Numbered from the stretch's first letter, positions 19,014 to 28,321 are shown. The stretch: DNA of 64,000 bases from Pseudomonas sp. RIT-PI-q (GCF_001297125.1 NZ_LHPC01000028.1:434001-498000), one strand, 5' to 3'. The notes: generated by a model from the letters alone, not told the origin. Numbers and translations: made by a program.

Positions 19014-21041
19014 ATGGACAAAAACCTCCTGAATCGGCCGTGTTTGCTGGTGTTGTCTAAAGGCGCCCAGCAAGTCACCACCCTGCCCGCCCTGTTGCCC
19101 GACTATCGATTACTGCCTGGTTCGACGCGTGACGTCGCTCAGGCCGATGCGTTGCTGGCGTGGGGTCGCAAGCCAAGCGCCCTGCTTGCGCAGCGGGAAG
19201 CACAAAAAGCCGGTCTGCCTGTGTTGTCGGTAGAGGATGGTTTTTTGCGTTCGGTGGGCCTTGGCGCGGATGAGCCGCCGCTGTCGCTGATCGTTGATGA
19301 CCTGGGTATTTATCACGACGCCGAGACGCCTTCGCGCCTGGAAGTTTTGATCCCGACAGCCTTGAGTGAATCTCAAATTCTCCGCGCTCGGGCCTTGCAG
19401 GCGAGCTGGCGGGAAGAGCGCGTGTCCAAGTACAACAACGCGCGCATCGAAGCCTGCCCGTTGCCGCAACCTTGCGTGCTGGTCGCTGACCAGACCAAGG
19501 GCGATGCCTCACTTCAGGGCGCCGGCGATGCTGATTTCGAGTGCATGCTCCAGGCTGCACTCGATGAGCACCCGCACAGCACTGTCGTGGTGAAGGTTCA
19601 TCCAGATGTCGTGGCGGGCCGCAAGCAGGGCCACTTTAATCTTGCAGCGCTGGCTAAACGGCCGCGCGTGCAGGTGATCAGCCGCAATGTGCATCCCGCC
19701 GAGTTACTCAGCGAAGTGCAGGCTGTGTATGTGATGACCTCGCAACTGGGCTTCGATGCGTTGTTGTGGGGTGTGCCGGTGCGCACTTTCGGCATGCCGT
19801 TTTATGCCGGCTGGGGTTTGACCCGGGATGCACGGCCCGCGCCTAGCCGCCGTCAGCCGGTTAGCCTTGAACAGTTGCTGTATGCGGCACTGGTTGAGTA
19901 TCCGCGTTATGTCGACCCGGAATCCGGTCAGGCCTGCGAGCCCGAAGTGGTGCTGGCCTGGCTGGGGCTGCAGCGACGGATGCGCAGTCGCTTGCCGGAA
20001 AACCTGCAGATGCTTGGTTTTTCAAACTGGAAGCGGCCGCTGGTGGCGGACTTTTTTAATGGCTCATCCATCCGCTTTGCCGATCATCATGCCGACGCAA
20101 CCGACTCGATTGTTAGCTGGGGCTGCGCACATGATTCCGCCTTAGCCATGAACAACAGTCATAGCCATATCGGCCGAGTCGAAGACGGATTTATTCGCTC
20201 GGTCGGCCTCGGCGCGAAGAAAGTGCGCCCACTGTCCTGGGTCTTCGACGACCTGGGCATTTACTACGACGCCACACGCCCTTCGCGTCTGGAATACAAC
20301 TTGCAGAACGATCCATGCAGCCCTGCCCTGCGCCATCGGGCAAGTGCCTTGCGTGAAGCGATCTGCGCGGCCGGCGTCACCAAATACAACCTCCCCGGCA
20401 CACAGTGGAAGCGGCCCGCCGGCGTGAGCAAGGTGATTCTGGTGCCGGGCCAGGTTGAGTCTGATGCCTCGATTCGGTACGGCGCTCACCGCATCCGCCG
20501 CAACCTCGATCTGCTGCGTGCAGTGCGCGAGCGCCATCCGCAGGCATGGCTGCTCTACAAACCGCATCCGGAAGTCGTGGCCGGTACACGCAAGCGCGGC
20601 GAAGACGAAGAATTGACCGCCGATTGGTGCAATCAGGTGGTGGGCGACGTGCCCTTTCACCAGTTGCTGCAGGAAGTGGATGAGGTCCATGTACTGACCT
20701 CCCAGTCTGGCTTCGAAGCATTGCTGCGCGGGATACCGGTGACCACCTATGGCCAGCCGTTTTATGCCGGATGGGGTTTGACCACGGATGAGGGCATGCA
20801 CCCTGACGTCCAGGCACGTCGCACCAGACGCTTGAGTCTCGACGAACTGGTGGCCGGCACCCTGATTAATTACCCGATTTATGTAAGCCGCATCACGCAA
20901 AAATTTACGACACCTGAACGAACTCTATTGGAGCTGCAGCACTGGCATGAAGTACCAGCTCAAGGAAGGAAGCCAAGATGGCAAGAAGTGATTCAACGTT
21001 TGCTCCCTACCGCTTGGAGAACATCGAAAAAGATCAGTTGA
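19014..21041 (+). CDS. kpsC: Capsule beta-Kdo transferase KpsC (two-domain)
   Basis: Cytoplasmic glycosyltransferase that, with KpsS, builds the oligo-beta-Kdo linker joining group 2 capsules to their lipid. About 675 residues contain two tandem copies of the module. Copy one has SVEDGFLRSVGLG, VKVHPDVVAGRKQG, TSQLGFDALLWG and MPFYAGWGLT. Copy two has RVEDGFIRSVGLG, YKPHPEVVAGTRKRG, TSQSGFEALLRG and QPFYAGWGLT. This duplication is the known architecture of KpsC, whose two active sites form alternating linkages. A TTG 72 bases upstream could extend it, but ATG at 19014 starts the conserved part. It overlaps kpsS by 64 bases. Confidence 0.93.
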   Translation: MDKNLLNRPCLLVLSKGAQQVTTLPALLPDYRLLPGSTRDVAQADALLAWGRKPSALLAQREAQKAGLPVLSVEDGFLRSVGLGADEPPLSLIVDDLGIYHDAETPSRLEVLIPTALSESQILRARALQASWREERVSKYNNARIEACPLPQPCVLVADQTKGDASLQGAGDADFECMLQAALDEHPHSTVVVKVHPDVVAGRKQGHFNLAALAKRPRVQVISRNVHPAELLSEVQAVYVMTSQLGFDALLWGVPVRTFGMPFYAGWGLTRDARPAPSRRQPVSLEQLLYAALVEYPRYVDPESGQACEPEVVLAWLGLQRRMRSRLPENLQMLGFSNWKRPLVADFFNGSSIRFADHHADATDSIVSWGCAHDSALAMNNSHSHIGRVEDGFIRSVGLGAKKVRPLSWVFDDLGIYYDATRPSRLEYNLQNDPCSPALRHRASALREAICAAGVTKYNLPGTQWKRPAGVSKVILVPGQVESDASIRYGAHRIRRNLDLLRAVRERHPQAWLLYKPHPEVVAGTRKRGEDEELTADWCNQVVGDVPFHQLLQEVDEVHVLTSQSGFEALLRGIPVTTYGQPFYAGWGLTTDEGMHPDVQARRTRRLSLDELVAGTLINYPIYVSRITQKFTTPERTLLELQHWHEVPAQGRKPRWQEVIQRLLPTAWRTSKKIS

Positions 21042-22300
21042 ACCCCGCTGGTGCTGCAAGACGCTCCGTGTCGACCAAGCCGCGCAACTCCTTTTTGTTC
21101 CTGCAAGGTGTCAGCTCGCCCTTTTTCGCTCGTTTGGCTCAAGCCCTGCGTGCCGAAGGGCAATGGGTCAAATCCGTCAGTTTCAATATGGGCGATACCC
21201 TGTATGGCGCGGGCGCGCGTGTCTTTTATTCGGCCCAGCCTGAGCAGCTCGAGGACTTCTACTACCAATGCTTCAAGGCTGACGGCATCACCGATCTGGT
21301 GCTGTTCGGCGACCGTCGCCCGGTGCATGTGCCGGCCATCGCCCTGGCGAAACGCCTGGGCGTGCGGGTGCATGTTTTCGAAGAAGGGTATTTCCGGCCT
21401 TACTGGGTCACGCTGGAACGTGACGGGGTGAACAACCATTCGTTGCTGCCACGGGACCCGGAATGGTATCGGGAAGTCGGCAAGTACATTCCGCGTTACC
21501 ACAATGGTGACTCGTTCAAGCTGTCCTTCGCCTCCCGGGCCTTTCACGATGTGATGTATCACGTCGGTGGTGCACTGAACAAAATCTGCTTCCCGCACTA
21601 TAAGACCCATGCGCCTTACAACGCAGCGGTCGAATATGCCGGCTACATTCGCCAGGGTATTCGCCTGGCGAGCGCCAAGGGACGTGATTCATCGGTCATC
21701 AGTGAAGTGGCACGCAACCGTCACCCCACGTTCCTGCTGCCCCTGCAACTGGACAGCGACGCACAGATCCGCGACCACTCGCAATTCAACACCATGAAGG
21801 ACGTGCTCAAACATGTGCTGGCCTCGTTTGCCCGGCACGCGCCCAGTGATGCGCGACTGGTGGTCAAGAACCATCCGCTGACACCCGGCCTCGTCAATTA
21901 CCATCGCATCACCCTGCGGATTGCCGGCAAATTCGGTATTGCCGATCGAGTCGACTTCCTCGAAAGCGGTCATATGCCGACGCTGCTGTCCCATGTGGCC
22001 GGGGTCATTACGGTGAATAGCACCGTGGGCGGTTCCTCGTTGATGCACAACGTGCCGACCATCGCCCTGAGCAATCCGATCTACGACCTCAAAGGCCTGA
22101 CCCACCAAGGCAGCCTCGACGATTTCTGGCACACGCCGGAACCACCTGACGCCACGCTGTTCCAGCGCTTTCGCAGCACAGTGATTCACACCACCCAAGT
22201 CAACGGCGGCTTTTATACGCGCTGTGGCATCGACATGGCCGTGAACAATTCGCTGGAAGTGCTGATGGCCAAAACCTCCAAGATTGAACGGTACTTATGA
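20978..22300 (+). CDS. kpsS: Capsule beta-Kdo transferase KpsS
   Basis: A 440-residue partner of KpsC that adds the first Kdo to the lipid acceptor. Characteristic segments are FLFLQGVSSPFFARLAQAL (about residues 40-58), LFGDRRPVH, FEEGYFRPYWVTLE, VVKNHPLTPG and TVNSTVGGSSLMHNVPTIAL. The ribosome site AAGGA lies upstream of the ATG within the end of kpsC, so the two are co-translated. Compared with E. coli KpsS it has a longer basic N-terminal tail of about 35 residues. The same protein type is called RkpJ-like in Sinorhizobium and WcbO in B. pseudomallei capsule loci, to my knowledge. The SDR gene follows with a four-base overlap. Confidence 0.93.
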   Translation: MARSDSTFAPYRLENIEKDQLNPAGAARRSVSTKPRNSFLFLQGVSSPFFARLAQALRAEGQWVKSVSFNMGDTLYGAGARVFYSAQPEQLEDFYYQCFKADGITDLVLFGDRRPVHVPAIALAKRLGVRVHVFEEGYFRPYWVTLERDGVNNHSLLPRDPEWYREVGKYIPRYHNGDSFKLSFASRAFHDVMYHVGGALNKICFPHYKTHAPYNAAVEYAGYIRQGIRLASAKGRDSSVISEVARNRHPTFLLPLQLDSDAQIRDHSQFNTMKDVLKHVLASFARHAPSDARLVVKNHPLTPGLVNYHRITLRIAGKFGIADRVDFLESGHMPTLLSHVAGVITVNSTVGGSSLMHNVPTIALSNPIYDLKGLTHQGSLDDFWHTPEPPDATLFQRFRSTVIHTTQVNGGFYTRCGIDMAVNNSLEVLMAKTSKIERYL

Positions 22301-23073
22301 CGCTGCACAAAAATCCACGTTGCATCCTTATTACCGGCGCCACGGGTGGCATCGGCGGTGCATTGGCTCCGGCCTATGCCGCGCCAGGCGTGACCCTGAT
22401 TCTGCAAGGCCGGCGCACCGAGCGCCTGGAAGAAATGGCCGAGCAGTGCCGCGCTGCCGGCGCCCGGGTCATCCTCCACGCGCTTGATGTCCAGGACCTG
22501 GCTGCTGTGCGCGAATGGATCACTCACATCAGCGAAACCGAGCAACCGGACCTGATCATCGTTGGTGCCGGGCTCAATACTGCTGCGGGCCCGAACTCGG
22601 AAGATGAAGTCTGGGCACTGTCCCAGGCTGTGATCGAAGTGAACGTCATGGCGGCCATCGCTACCGTGCAGGCGGCGTTGCCGGCCATGCGCGTTCGAAA
22701 GCATGGCCAGATCGCGCTGTTCAGCTCCCTCGCCGGTTGGCGCGGGCTGCCTGCCACGCCCAGCTACAGCGCCAGCAAAGCGGCGATGAAGGCCTACGGC
22801 GAAGCCATGCGCGACCTCGTCGCCGCCGACGGTGTGCGGATCAACGTGATCATGCCGGGTTACGTCGAATCGAAAATGTGCTTCGAAATGCCAGGGCCGA
22901 AACCGCTGCTGTGGAACCCGGACAAAGCCGCGCAGCGGATCCGTCGCGGCCTGGCGGCCAACCAGGCACGAATCAGTTTCCCCTTCCCCTTGAACCTCGG
23001 ATGCTGGGCCCTGGGCGTGATTCCCCCACGGATGTCGTCTGTAATTTTGCGATGGCTGGACTACGGTGCCTGA
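22297..23073 (+). CDS. Short-chain dehydrogenase/reductase (RkpH/WcbP-like)
   Basis: A 258-residue classical SDR. The NAD(P) motif is ITGATGGIGG (about residues 9-18), a conserved Asn-containing segment is IVGAGLNTAAG, the catalytic Ser is in ALFSSLAGWRG, and Tyr/Lys are in YSASKAAMKAYG. R48/R49 after beta2 (LQGRRTERL) suggests NADPH. It sits between kpsS and the LtaS-like gene, as do the SDRs rkpH and wcbP in related loci. A reasonable inference is reduction of the ketone made by the alpha-oxoamine synthase encoded at 28322, as 3-ketosphinganine reductase does. A sugar-nucleotide substrate is less likely, because this is not an extended SDR. Confidence 0.85.
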   Translation: MTLHKNPRCILITGATGGIGGALAPAYAAPGVTLILQGRRTERLEEMAEQCRAAGARVILHALDVQDLAAVREWITHISETEQPDLIIVGAGLNTAAGPNSEDEVWALSQAVIEVNVMAAIATVQAALPAMRVRKHGQIALFSSLAGWRGLPATPSYSASKAAMKAYGEAMRDLVAADGVRINVIMPGYVESKMCFEMPGPKPLLWNPDKAAQRIRRGLAANQARISFPFPLNLGCWALGVIPPRMSSVILRWLDYGA

Positions 23074-24628
23074 TTTCTTGAACGGTCCTTTTACCTGGGT
23101 CATCGCTGGCGGTTTTGTCCTGACCTGCCTTCTCGAAGCGCTGCTGATTCCCCGCCCGACATTGCGTCGCCCACTGCGTAGCTGGCTGCTGCATGCCGGC
23201 GTGTGGCTGTTCGCGGTGGCTGCGCTGTACACGGTTACCGGGCGCCCTTATTTCAGCGCAGTGAACGCGCTCGCCCTGTGGCTGCTGATCGTGATGGTGA
23301 GCAACGCAAAATATCACTCGCTGCGTGAACCGTTCGTGTGCGCAGACTTTGAATACTTCAGCGACGCCGTGCGTTTTCCGCGCCTGTACCTGCCCTTCTT
23401 CGGCATCGGCAAGACCATCGTGCTGGCCTTGGCGTTTATCGCTTATCTGGCGTGCGGACTGTATTTCGAACCTGCCGCCGCGCAAGCATTACCCGTAGGC
23501 CTCGCCACACTGGCGAGCGCCGTGCTGTTACTGATCCTCGGCGGCATCAAGCCCCTGCAACCGACTTACGATGCCAGCCTGGATTTGACCCGCTGGGGTC
23601 TGGCCGCCAGTTTGTGGACCTATTTTTGCGCGGCACGGCGCAAGGTCGCCATCGACCAGTTGCACTCACCGTTCGCCGTCAATCCGCATCTGGCGTCCAC
23701 CCCGAGGGGCACGGCACTGCCGGATCTGGTGTCTGTACAGAGCGAGTCGTTTTTCGATGTTCGCCGGTTGTGGCCGGGCATCCACAAGCAGGTATTGAGT
23801 CACTACGACGTATTGCGCGGCGAAGCGCTGGCCCACGGTCGTCTGCAAGTCGCGGCCTGGGGCGCCAATACCGTGCGTACCGAATTTGCTTTTCTGACCG
23901 GTATTGCCGGCGACAGATTGGGCGTTCATCGCTTCAATCCTTATCGTCACCTGGCGCGCCAAGGGTTGCCGAGCATTGCCGCCGAAATGAAACGCAAGGG
24001 CTACCGCACGGTGTGCATTCACCCGTACGACGGCAGTTTCTACGGTCGCGACCAGGTGCTGCCAGCGCTGGGTTTTGATGAATTCATCGACCTGCGTAGC
24101 TTCAACGATTCGCAAAAAGCCGGGCCGTTCATTGGCGATTGCGCGGTGGCCGACAAGATCACTGAACTGCTCAACGACAGCCACCGCACTCAGCCGTTGT
24201 ACATCCACGCCGTGACCATGGAAAACCACGGCCCGCTGCACCTGGAAACCGTCGATGCCGCGCAATTGCCGACCTGGTTCAACCGCCCGCTGCTGGATGG
24301 CCTGCGTGATCTGGCGCCGTACCTGCGGCACGTCAGCAATGCCGACCGGATGCTCGGCCAATTGCGCGAGTGCCTGATGTCGCGGCCGACCCCGCCCGGG
24401 CTGTGCTTTTTTGGCGACCACGTGCCGATTCTGCCCCAGGTGTACACCGCACTTGGCGCGCCGGATGGCGATACCGACTACTTCATCTGGTCCAACAAGG
24501 TGCCTGGCAGCCGTGCGGCCACGCCACTGGCGGTCGAGCACTTGGCCAGGACGTTCGTCGATCAGTTGAGTCGCGCCAAGGCTGTCGCCAAACCGCTGAG
24601 CCAGGCTCAGACCGCCCTCCATGATTGA
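23066..24628 (+). CDS. LtaS-like membrane sulfatase/phosphotransferase (RkpI/WcbQ-like)
   Basis: A 520-residue protein with four or five N-terminal membrane helices (residues about 8-165) and an alkaline-phosphatase-superfamily domain (about 215-500). The metal site and nucleophile of lipoteichoic-acid synthase can be matched: E227 in VSVQSESFFD, T269 in WGANTVRTEF, H388 in TMENHGP, and D451-H452 in FFGDHVP. It should act on the periplasmic face, transferring or removing a phospho-alcohol or sulfate group. Its place after kpsS and the SDR mirrors rkpI of Sinorhizobium and wcbQ of Burkholderia. The start is GTG overlapping the SDR stop. The substrate is unknown; a lipid- or Kdo-linked intermediate is plausible. 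Confidence 0.82.
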   Translation: MPDFLNGPFTWVIAGGFVLTCLLEALLIPRPTLRRPLRSWLLHAGVWLFAVAALYTVTGRPYFSAVNALALWLLIVMVSNAKYHSLREPFVCADFEYFSDAVRFPRLYLPFFGIGKTIVLALAFIAYLACGLYFEPAAAQALPVGLATLASAVLLLILGGIKPLQPTYDASLDLTRWGLAASLWTYFCAARRKVAIDQLHSPFAVNPHLASTPRGTALPDLVSVQSESFFDVRRLWPGIHKQVLSHYDVLRGEALAHGRLQVAAWGANTVRTEFAFLTGIAGDRLGVHRFNPYRHLARQGLPSIAAEMKRKGYRTVCIHPYDGSFYGRDQVLPALGFDEFIDLRSFNDSQKAGPFIGDCAVADKITELLNDSHRTQPLYIHAVTMENHGPLHLETVDAAQLPTWFNRPLLDGLRDLAPYLRHVSNADRMLGQLRECLMSRPTPPGLCFFGDHVPILPQVYTALGAPDGDTDYFIWSNKVPGSRAATPLAVEHLARTFVDQLSRAKAVAKPLSQAQTALHD

Positions 24629-25232
24629 GAGGGCCGGCGAGCCGCTGCGGATCGTCCTCGGTTCCCGTTTGCCGGCGCGCGACGAGGCGATTGCGCGGCT
24701 GATCGCTTCGGGGCGGGGTTCGCTGGCCTTGATCCTCGGCGATGAAGCCCGCCGCTATCGGCTGCTGGCCCGGGCGGTCAATTGGGACCGGATCCTGATT
24801 GCCTATCGCGGCTCCACCGCGCTCGGTTATGCCGCGTTCAAGCACCATCGACGTGGACCGTTCTCGCCAGGTTTCGGCCCCTTCCGGGATGAGTTCGGCC
24901 GGCTTCGCGGCGGCGTGCGCTATCTGCTGTTTGTCATTGCCGAATGCCGCGAGTGGTATTACGGGTTCTATCTGCATGGCTTGCGTGTGATTAAACCGGC
25001 ACGCCATCAGGGCGTGGCCACCGCGCTGCTGACAGAGACATTCGGGCAGGCCCGTCAAGCGGGTTACGACAGCGTTGAGCTTGAGGTTCAGGTGAAAAAT
25101 CAGAGCGCCCAACAGCTCTACACCCGGCAAGGTTTCGTCCGGGTGCGCACCACACCCGTGAATTGGCTCAGCCGGTTGTTGCCCTTCCCTGCGGTGATGA
25201 ACATGCGCCGCTCACTGAAGCCCCAATCATGA
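24621..25232 (+). CDS. GNAT family N-acetyltransferase in capsule locus
   Basis: A 203-residue GNAT-fold protein. Motif A for acyl-CoA binding is visible as ARHQGVATALLTE (about residues 125-138), and motif B as VKNQSAQQLYTRQGFV. The frame overlaps the LtaS-like gene by eight bases and the next capsule gene by ATGA, so it belongs to the same transcript. It could N-acylate an amino group of the sugar or of an aminolipid made by the nearby PKS/alpha-oxoamine synthase. The latter is inference from context only. Confidence 0.8.
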   Translation: MIERAGEPLRIVLGSRLPARDEAIARLIASGRGSLALILGDEARRYRLLARAVNWDRILIAYRGSTALGYAAFKHHRRGPFSPGFGPFRDEFGRLRGGVRYLLFVIAECREWYYGFYLHGLRVIKPARHQGVATALLTETFGQARQAGYDSVELEVQVKNQSAQQLYTRQGFVRVRTTPVNWLSRLLPFPAVMNMRRSLKPQS

Positions 25233-26689
25233 AGCGCGACGATATGAATCAGTCGCTGGTCGAAGGCCCTGGCTGGATCGGCATCATGTCCCAGTGGGTG
25301 ATGTGGCGGGTGTTTCACCTGACCGAATTTCTCGACCCGGAAGGCAAGCCGTCTTGGCTTTGGCGTCGTGGCGCGACAAAGCCCAAAGGGCTGAAGGCGA
25401 TTTCAGGGATTGGCTACAAGCGTTCGTCGGATCACGCGCGGGTACTGTGCAAGCGCTGGGACATTCCCTACATCGCCCTTGAGGACGGCTTTCTACGCTC
25501 CTCGTCCCTCGGGGTCGAGGGCGATACGCCGATGTCGATGGTGGTCGACCCGATCGGCATTCACTACCTGGCGGATCGTCCTTCGCTGCTGGAAAACATC
25601 CTCCAGCAACCTCAACGACTGACCCCGCAGGAACTCGCGACGGCAGCGCAACTCATTGCACTGATGCGCAGCAGCGGCATCGGCAAGTACAACAATGCAC
25701 CCGATCTCGGCGATGACGACTCACTGGGGCGCAAGGTGCCGCTGGTTCTGGTGGTGGATCAGACTTACGGCGACTTTTCCATTCCTGGCGGTGGTTTGTG
25801 TGAAGCAGATTTCATTCGCATGCTCGATACCGCGCTGGCGGAAAACCCCGGCGCCGATGTGCGTGTGCGGATTCATCCAGACTGCCTGAGCGGGCACAAG
25901 AAAAGCTGTTTGCTTGAGGCCGCGACTGCGCGCGGGGTGACGCTGGAAAGTCGTCATGTGTCCTGGGCCTCGTTGGCACGACGGGCCGCGCGAGTGTATA
26001 TCGCCACTAGCCAGGCCGGGCTCGAAGCGCTGATTCAGGGCGTACCGGTGACGTGTTTCGGGCTGCCGTTCTATGCTGGCTGGGGACTGACCGACGATCG
26101 CTTGCCGATCCCCCGGCGCCAGGCCCGGCCAACACTGGAGCAACTGGTTGCCGCCGCCTATATTCGCTACTGCCGCTATGTCGACCCGTTGACCGACCGG
26201 CGCTGCGACGTGCTGACTGTCGCCCGGCAACTGGCCCGACAGAAAGAGCAGGACAGCCGGTTCGCGGGCGTGTTGACCGTGCTTGGCGCGCCCCGGCGCC
26301 GGCAACCGGCAATCCGCCGCTTGCTCGACAGCCGTTGGGGCCGCGTAAAGTTCACTCGCAATAACGCCGACCTGATGACGACAGTGGCGAGCGAAAACGG
26401 CAAGGTGTTGGTGTGGAGTGCCCATGAACCACACGATCTCTCGTCACGTGCCGCAGCGCAGAACATACCGCTGTGGCGCATCAGCCCGGGCAGCGCAACA
26501 GCCAGCTTGATCCTCAAGCGCAACGACGGCGATGAACAGCACCTGGTGCAAGTCCGAGGCATGCCCTGCAGCCCACAGCAGGCAATGGAACACCGGGCAC
26601 AACCCCATCCGGGCCTGCTCGACAGCAACCCGCGCTATCGGCAGCTCTGCCGCTATCTCAAAGGTATGCTCTCGCGCTGCAAGGCTTGA
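25229..26689 (+). CDS. Second KpsC-like capsule glycosyltransferase with one intact domain
   Basis: A 486-residue protein. The N-terminal module is complete: IALEDGFLRSSSLG, VVDQTYGDFS, RIHPDCLSGHKK, TSQAGLEALIQG, LPFYAGWGLTDD. After residue about 360 a second copy is only partial (SRWGRVKFTRNNADL...) and lacks the HP and FYAGWG motifs. It therefore differs from two-domain KpsC upstream and may add a single Kdo or other sugar, or act as a regulatory or scaffold partner. The ATG at 25229 forms an ATGA overlap with the GNAT stop; an earlier in-frame start at 25163 lies inside that gene. The final codons (Arg-Cys-Lys-Ala-stop) lie in the first unit of the REP array that follows. Confidence 0.85.
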   Translation: MKRDDMNQSLVEGPGWIGIMSQWVMWRVFHLTEFLDPEGKPSWLWRRGATKPKGLKAISGIGYKRSSDHARVLCKRWDIPYIALEDGFLRSSSLGVEGDTPMSMVVDPIGIHYLADRPSLLENILQQPQRLTPQELATAAQLIALMRSSGIGKYNNAPDLGDDDSLGRKVPLVLVVDQTYGDFSIPGGGLCEADFIRMLDTALAENPGADVRVRIHPDCLSGHKKSCLLEAATARGVTLESRHVSWASLARRAARVYIATSQAGLEALIQGVPVTCFGLPFYAGWGLTDDRLPIPRRQARPTLEQLVAAAYIRYCRYVDPLTDRRCDVLTVARQLARQKEQDSRFAGVLTVLGAPRRRQPAIRRLLDSRWGRVKFTRNNADLMTTVASENGKVLVWSAHEPHDLSSRAAAQNIPLWRISPGSATASLILKRNDGDEQHLVQVRGMPCSPQQAMEHRAQPHPGLLDSNPRYRQLCRYLKGMLSRCKA

Positions 26690-27238
26690 GGCCGTCTTCG
26701 CTGGCAAGCCAGCTCCTACAAAAACGCGTGCACACCATCATTTTGTGGGTGACGCCAACTCTGTAGGAGCCGGCTTGCCGGCGAAGGCGTTTTCAATGGC
26801 GCTGCAAGGCTTGAGGCCGCCTTCGCTGGCAAGCCAGCTCCTACAAATTTTCGTGCACACCATCATATTGTGGACGACACCCAACCTGTAGGAGCCGGCT
26901 TGCCGGCGAAGGCGTTTTGATTGGCGCTGCAAGGCTTGAGGCCGCCTTCGCTGGCAAGCCAGCTCCTACAATAACGCGTGCACATATCATTTTAGGGTGA
27001 CGCCAACCCTGTAGGAGCCGGCTTGCCGGCGAAGGCGTTTTCATTTGCAGTGCAAGGCTTGAGGCCGTCTTCGCTGGCAAGCCAGTTCCTACAAAAACGC
27101 CTGCACACCATCATATTGTGGACGACACCCAACCTGTAGGAGCCGGCTTGCCGGCGAAGGCGTTTTCAATGGCGCTGCAAGGGCTTGAGGCCGCCTTCGC
27201 TGGCAAGCCAGCTCCTACGAATTTGCGTGCAGACATCG
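26677..27238. repeat. Tandem REPIN array upstream of the RAYT gene
   Basis: Four full units and one half unit, with starts at 26677, 26802, 26927, 27050 and 27175 (period 123-125 bases). Each unit has GCTGCAAGGCTTGAGGCC, the REP arm CTTCGCTGGCAAGCCAGCTCC, a variable stretch of about 45 bases, and the opposing arm GTAGGAGCCGGCTTGCCGGC. Units differ by a few substitutions, as in an old tandem amplification. The CTGGCAAGCCAGC core differs from the GCGGGCAAGC REPs elsewhere in the window. Confidence 0.93.
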
Positions 27239-27344
27239 TTCAGCGAAGGCGGCGGTCAATACATATCCGGATCCAAACTTTTACGACGGTAAATCATCCT
27301 CGCGCTAGCCTTTCCCTTTTCGATCTATACAGGAGGGCAAAGGA

Positions 27345-27803
27345 TTGCCTACTCGCTCCCACGCCAACCAACTGCGCGCCGGCCGTTATTCCCAGTCCGG
27401 ACAAATCTACCTGCTCACCGCCGTAACCCACCTGCGTGAACCGGCGTTCAGCGATTGGCGAGTGGGACGCTTGGTGGTGGATCAATTTCGCCTGGCCAGC
27501 ACAGAAGGATGGGCGGACTCCCTGGCCTGGGTGGTGATGCCCGACCACTTTCACTGGCTGGTCGAACTCCAGGACAGCACGTTGCCGCAGTTGATGCTTG
27601 CAACGAAATCTCGCAGCGCGAGAGAGATCAATGCCTACTTGGGTCGCTCGGGTAAATTTTGGCAAAAAGGCTTCCACGATCGCGCCATCCGCAGCGAAGA
27701 AAACCTGTTGTCGGTGGCCCGTTACATCGTCGCCAACCCATTGCGTGCAGACCTGGTCAGGCGTGTGCATGACTACCCTTTGTGGGACGCCATTTGGTTG
27801 TAA
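27345..27803 (+). CDS. REP-associated tyrosine transposase (RAYT)
   Basis: A 152-residue IS200/IS605-related single-copy transposase that nicks REP DNA. The HUH-like pair H68 and H70 is in MPDHFHWLV, the conserved FWQKGFHDR (residues 105-113) follows, and the catalytic tyrosine is Y127 in ARYIVANPLRA. The TTG start at 27345 has a good AGGAGGGCAAAGG region upstream. Tandem REPIN units flank the gene on both sides, which fits the expected RAYT-REP association and suggests that it acts on the CTGGCAAGCCAGC family. It separates the plus-strand capsule genes from the opposite-strand PKS genes. Confidence 0.92.
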   Translation: MPTRSHANQLRAGRYSQSGQIYLLTAVTHLREPAFSDWRVGRLVVDQFRLASTEGWADSLAWVVMPDHFHWLVELQDSTLPQLMLATKSRSAREINAYLGRSGKFWQKGFHDRAIRSEENLLSVARYIVANPLRADLVRRVHDYPLWDAIWL

Positions 27804-27810
27804 ATGCCGG

Positions 27811-28286
27811 CTGCTTGAGGCCGCCTTCGCTGGCAAGCCAGCTCCTACAAAAACGCGTGCACATATCATTTTGTGGGTGACGCCAACCCTGTAGGAGCCG
27901 GCTTGCCGGCGAAGGCGTTTTCATTGGCGCTGCAAGGCTTAAGGCCGTCTTCGCTGGCAAGCCAGCTCCTACAAAAACGCGTGCACATATCATTTTGTGG
28001 GTGACGCCAACCCTGTAGGAGCCGGCTTGCCGGCGAAGGCGTTTTCATTGGCGCTGCAAGGCTTAAGGCCGTCTTCGCTGGCAAGCCAGCTCCTACAAAA
28101 ACGCGTGCACACCAACATTTTGTGGACGACGCCCAACCTGTAGGAGCCGGCTTGCCGGCGAAGACGTTTTGATTGGCGCTGCAAGGCTTGAGGCCGTCTT
28201 CGCTGGCAAGCCAGCTCCTACACAAGCGCGTTCACACATCATTCAGTGAACGAAACCTGTAGGAGCCGGCTTGCCGGCGAAGGCGG
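27811..28286. repeat. Tandem REPIN array downstream of the RAYT gene
   Basis: Four more units of the same repeat, with the first starting eight bases after the RAYT stop and others at 27930, 28054 and 28179. Two neighbouring units share CTTAAGGCCGTC instead of CTTGAGGCC, which points to recent local duplication. The last unit ends about 35 bases from the alpha-oxoamine synthase stop codon, where it may form its transcript end. Confidence 0.92.
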
Positions 28287-28321
28287 CTTCGAATATTGCA
28301 TCGATCTTTCGGCTGCTCGGC

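Noticed and set aside
26720..28225. Short frames encoding repeated 'AGKPAPT'-like peptides
   Set aside because: They are translations of the REPIN array and recur in every unit; not genes.
26677..28286. Possible CRISPR array because of regularly spaced repeats
   Set aside because: Units are inverted REP pairs of about 124 bases with related, not unique, spacers, and a RAYT gene sits within; no cas genes.
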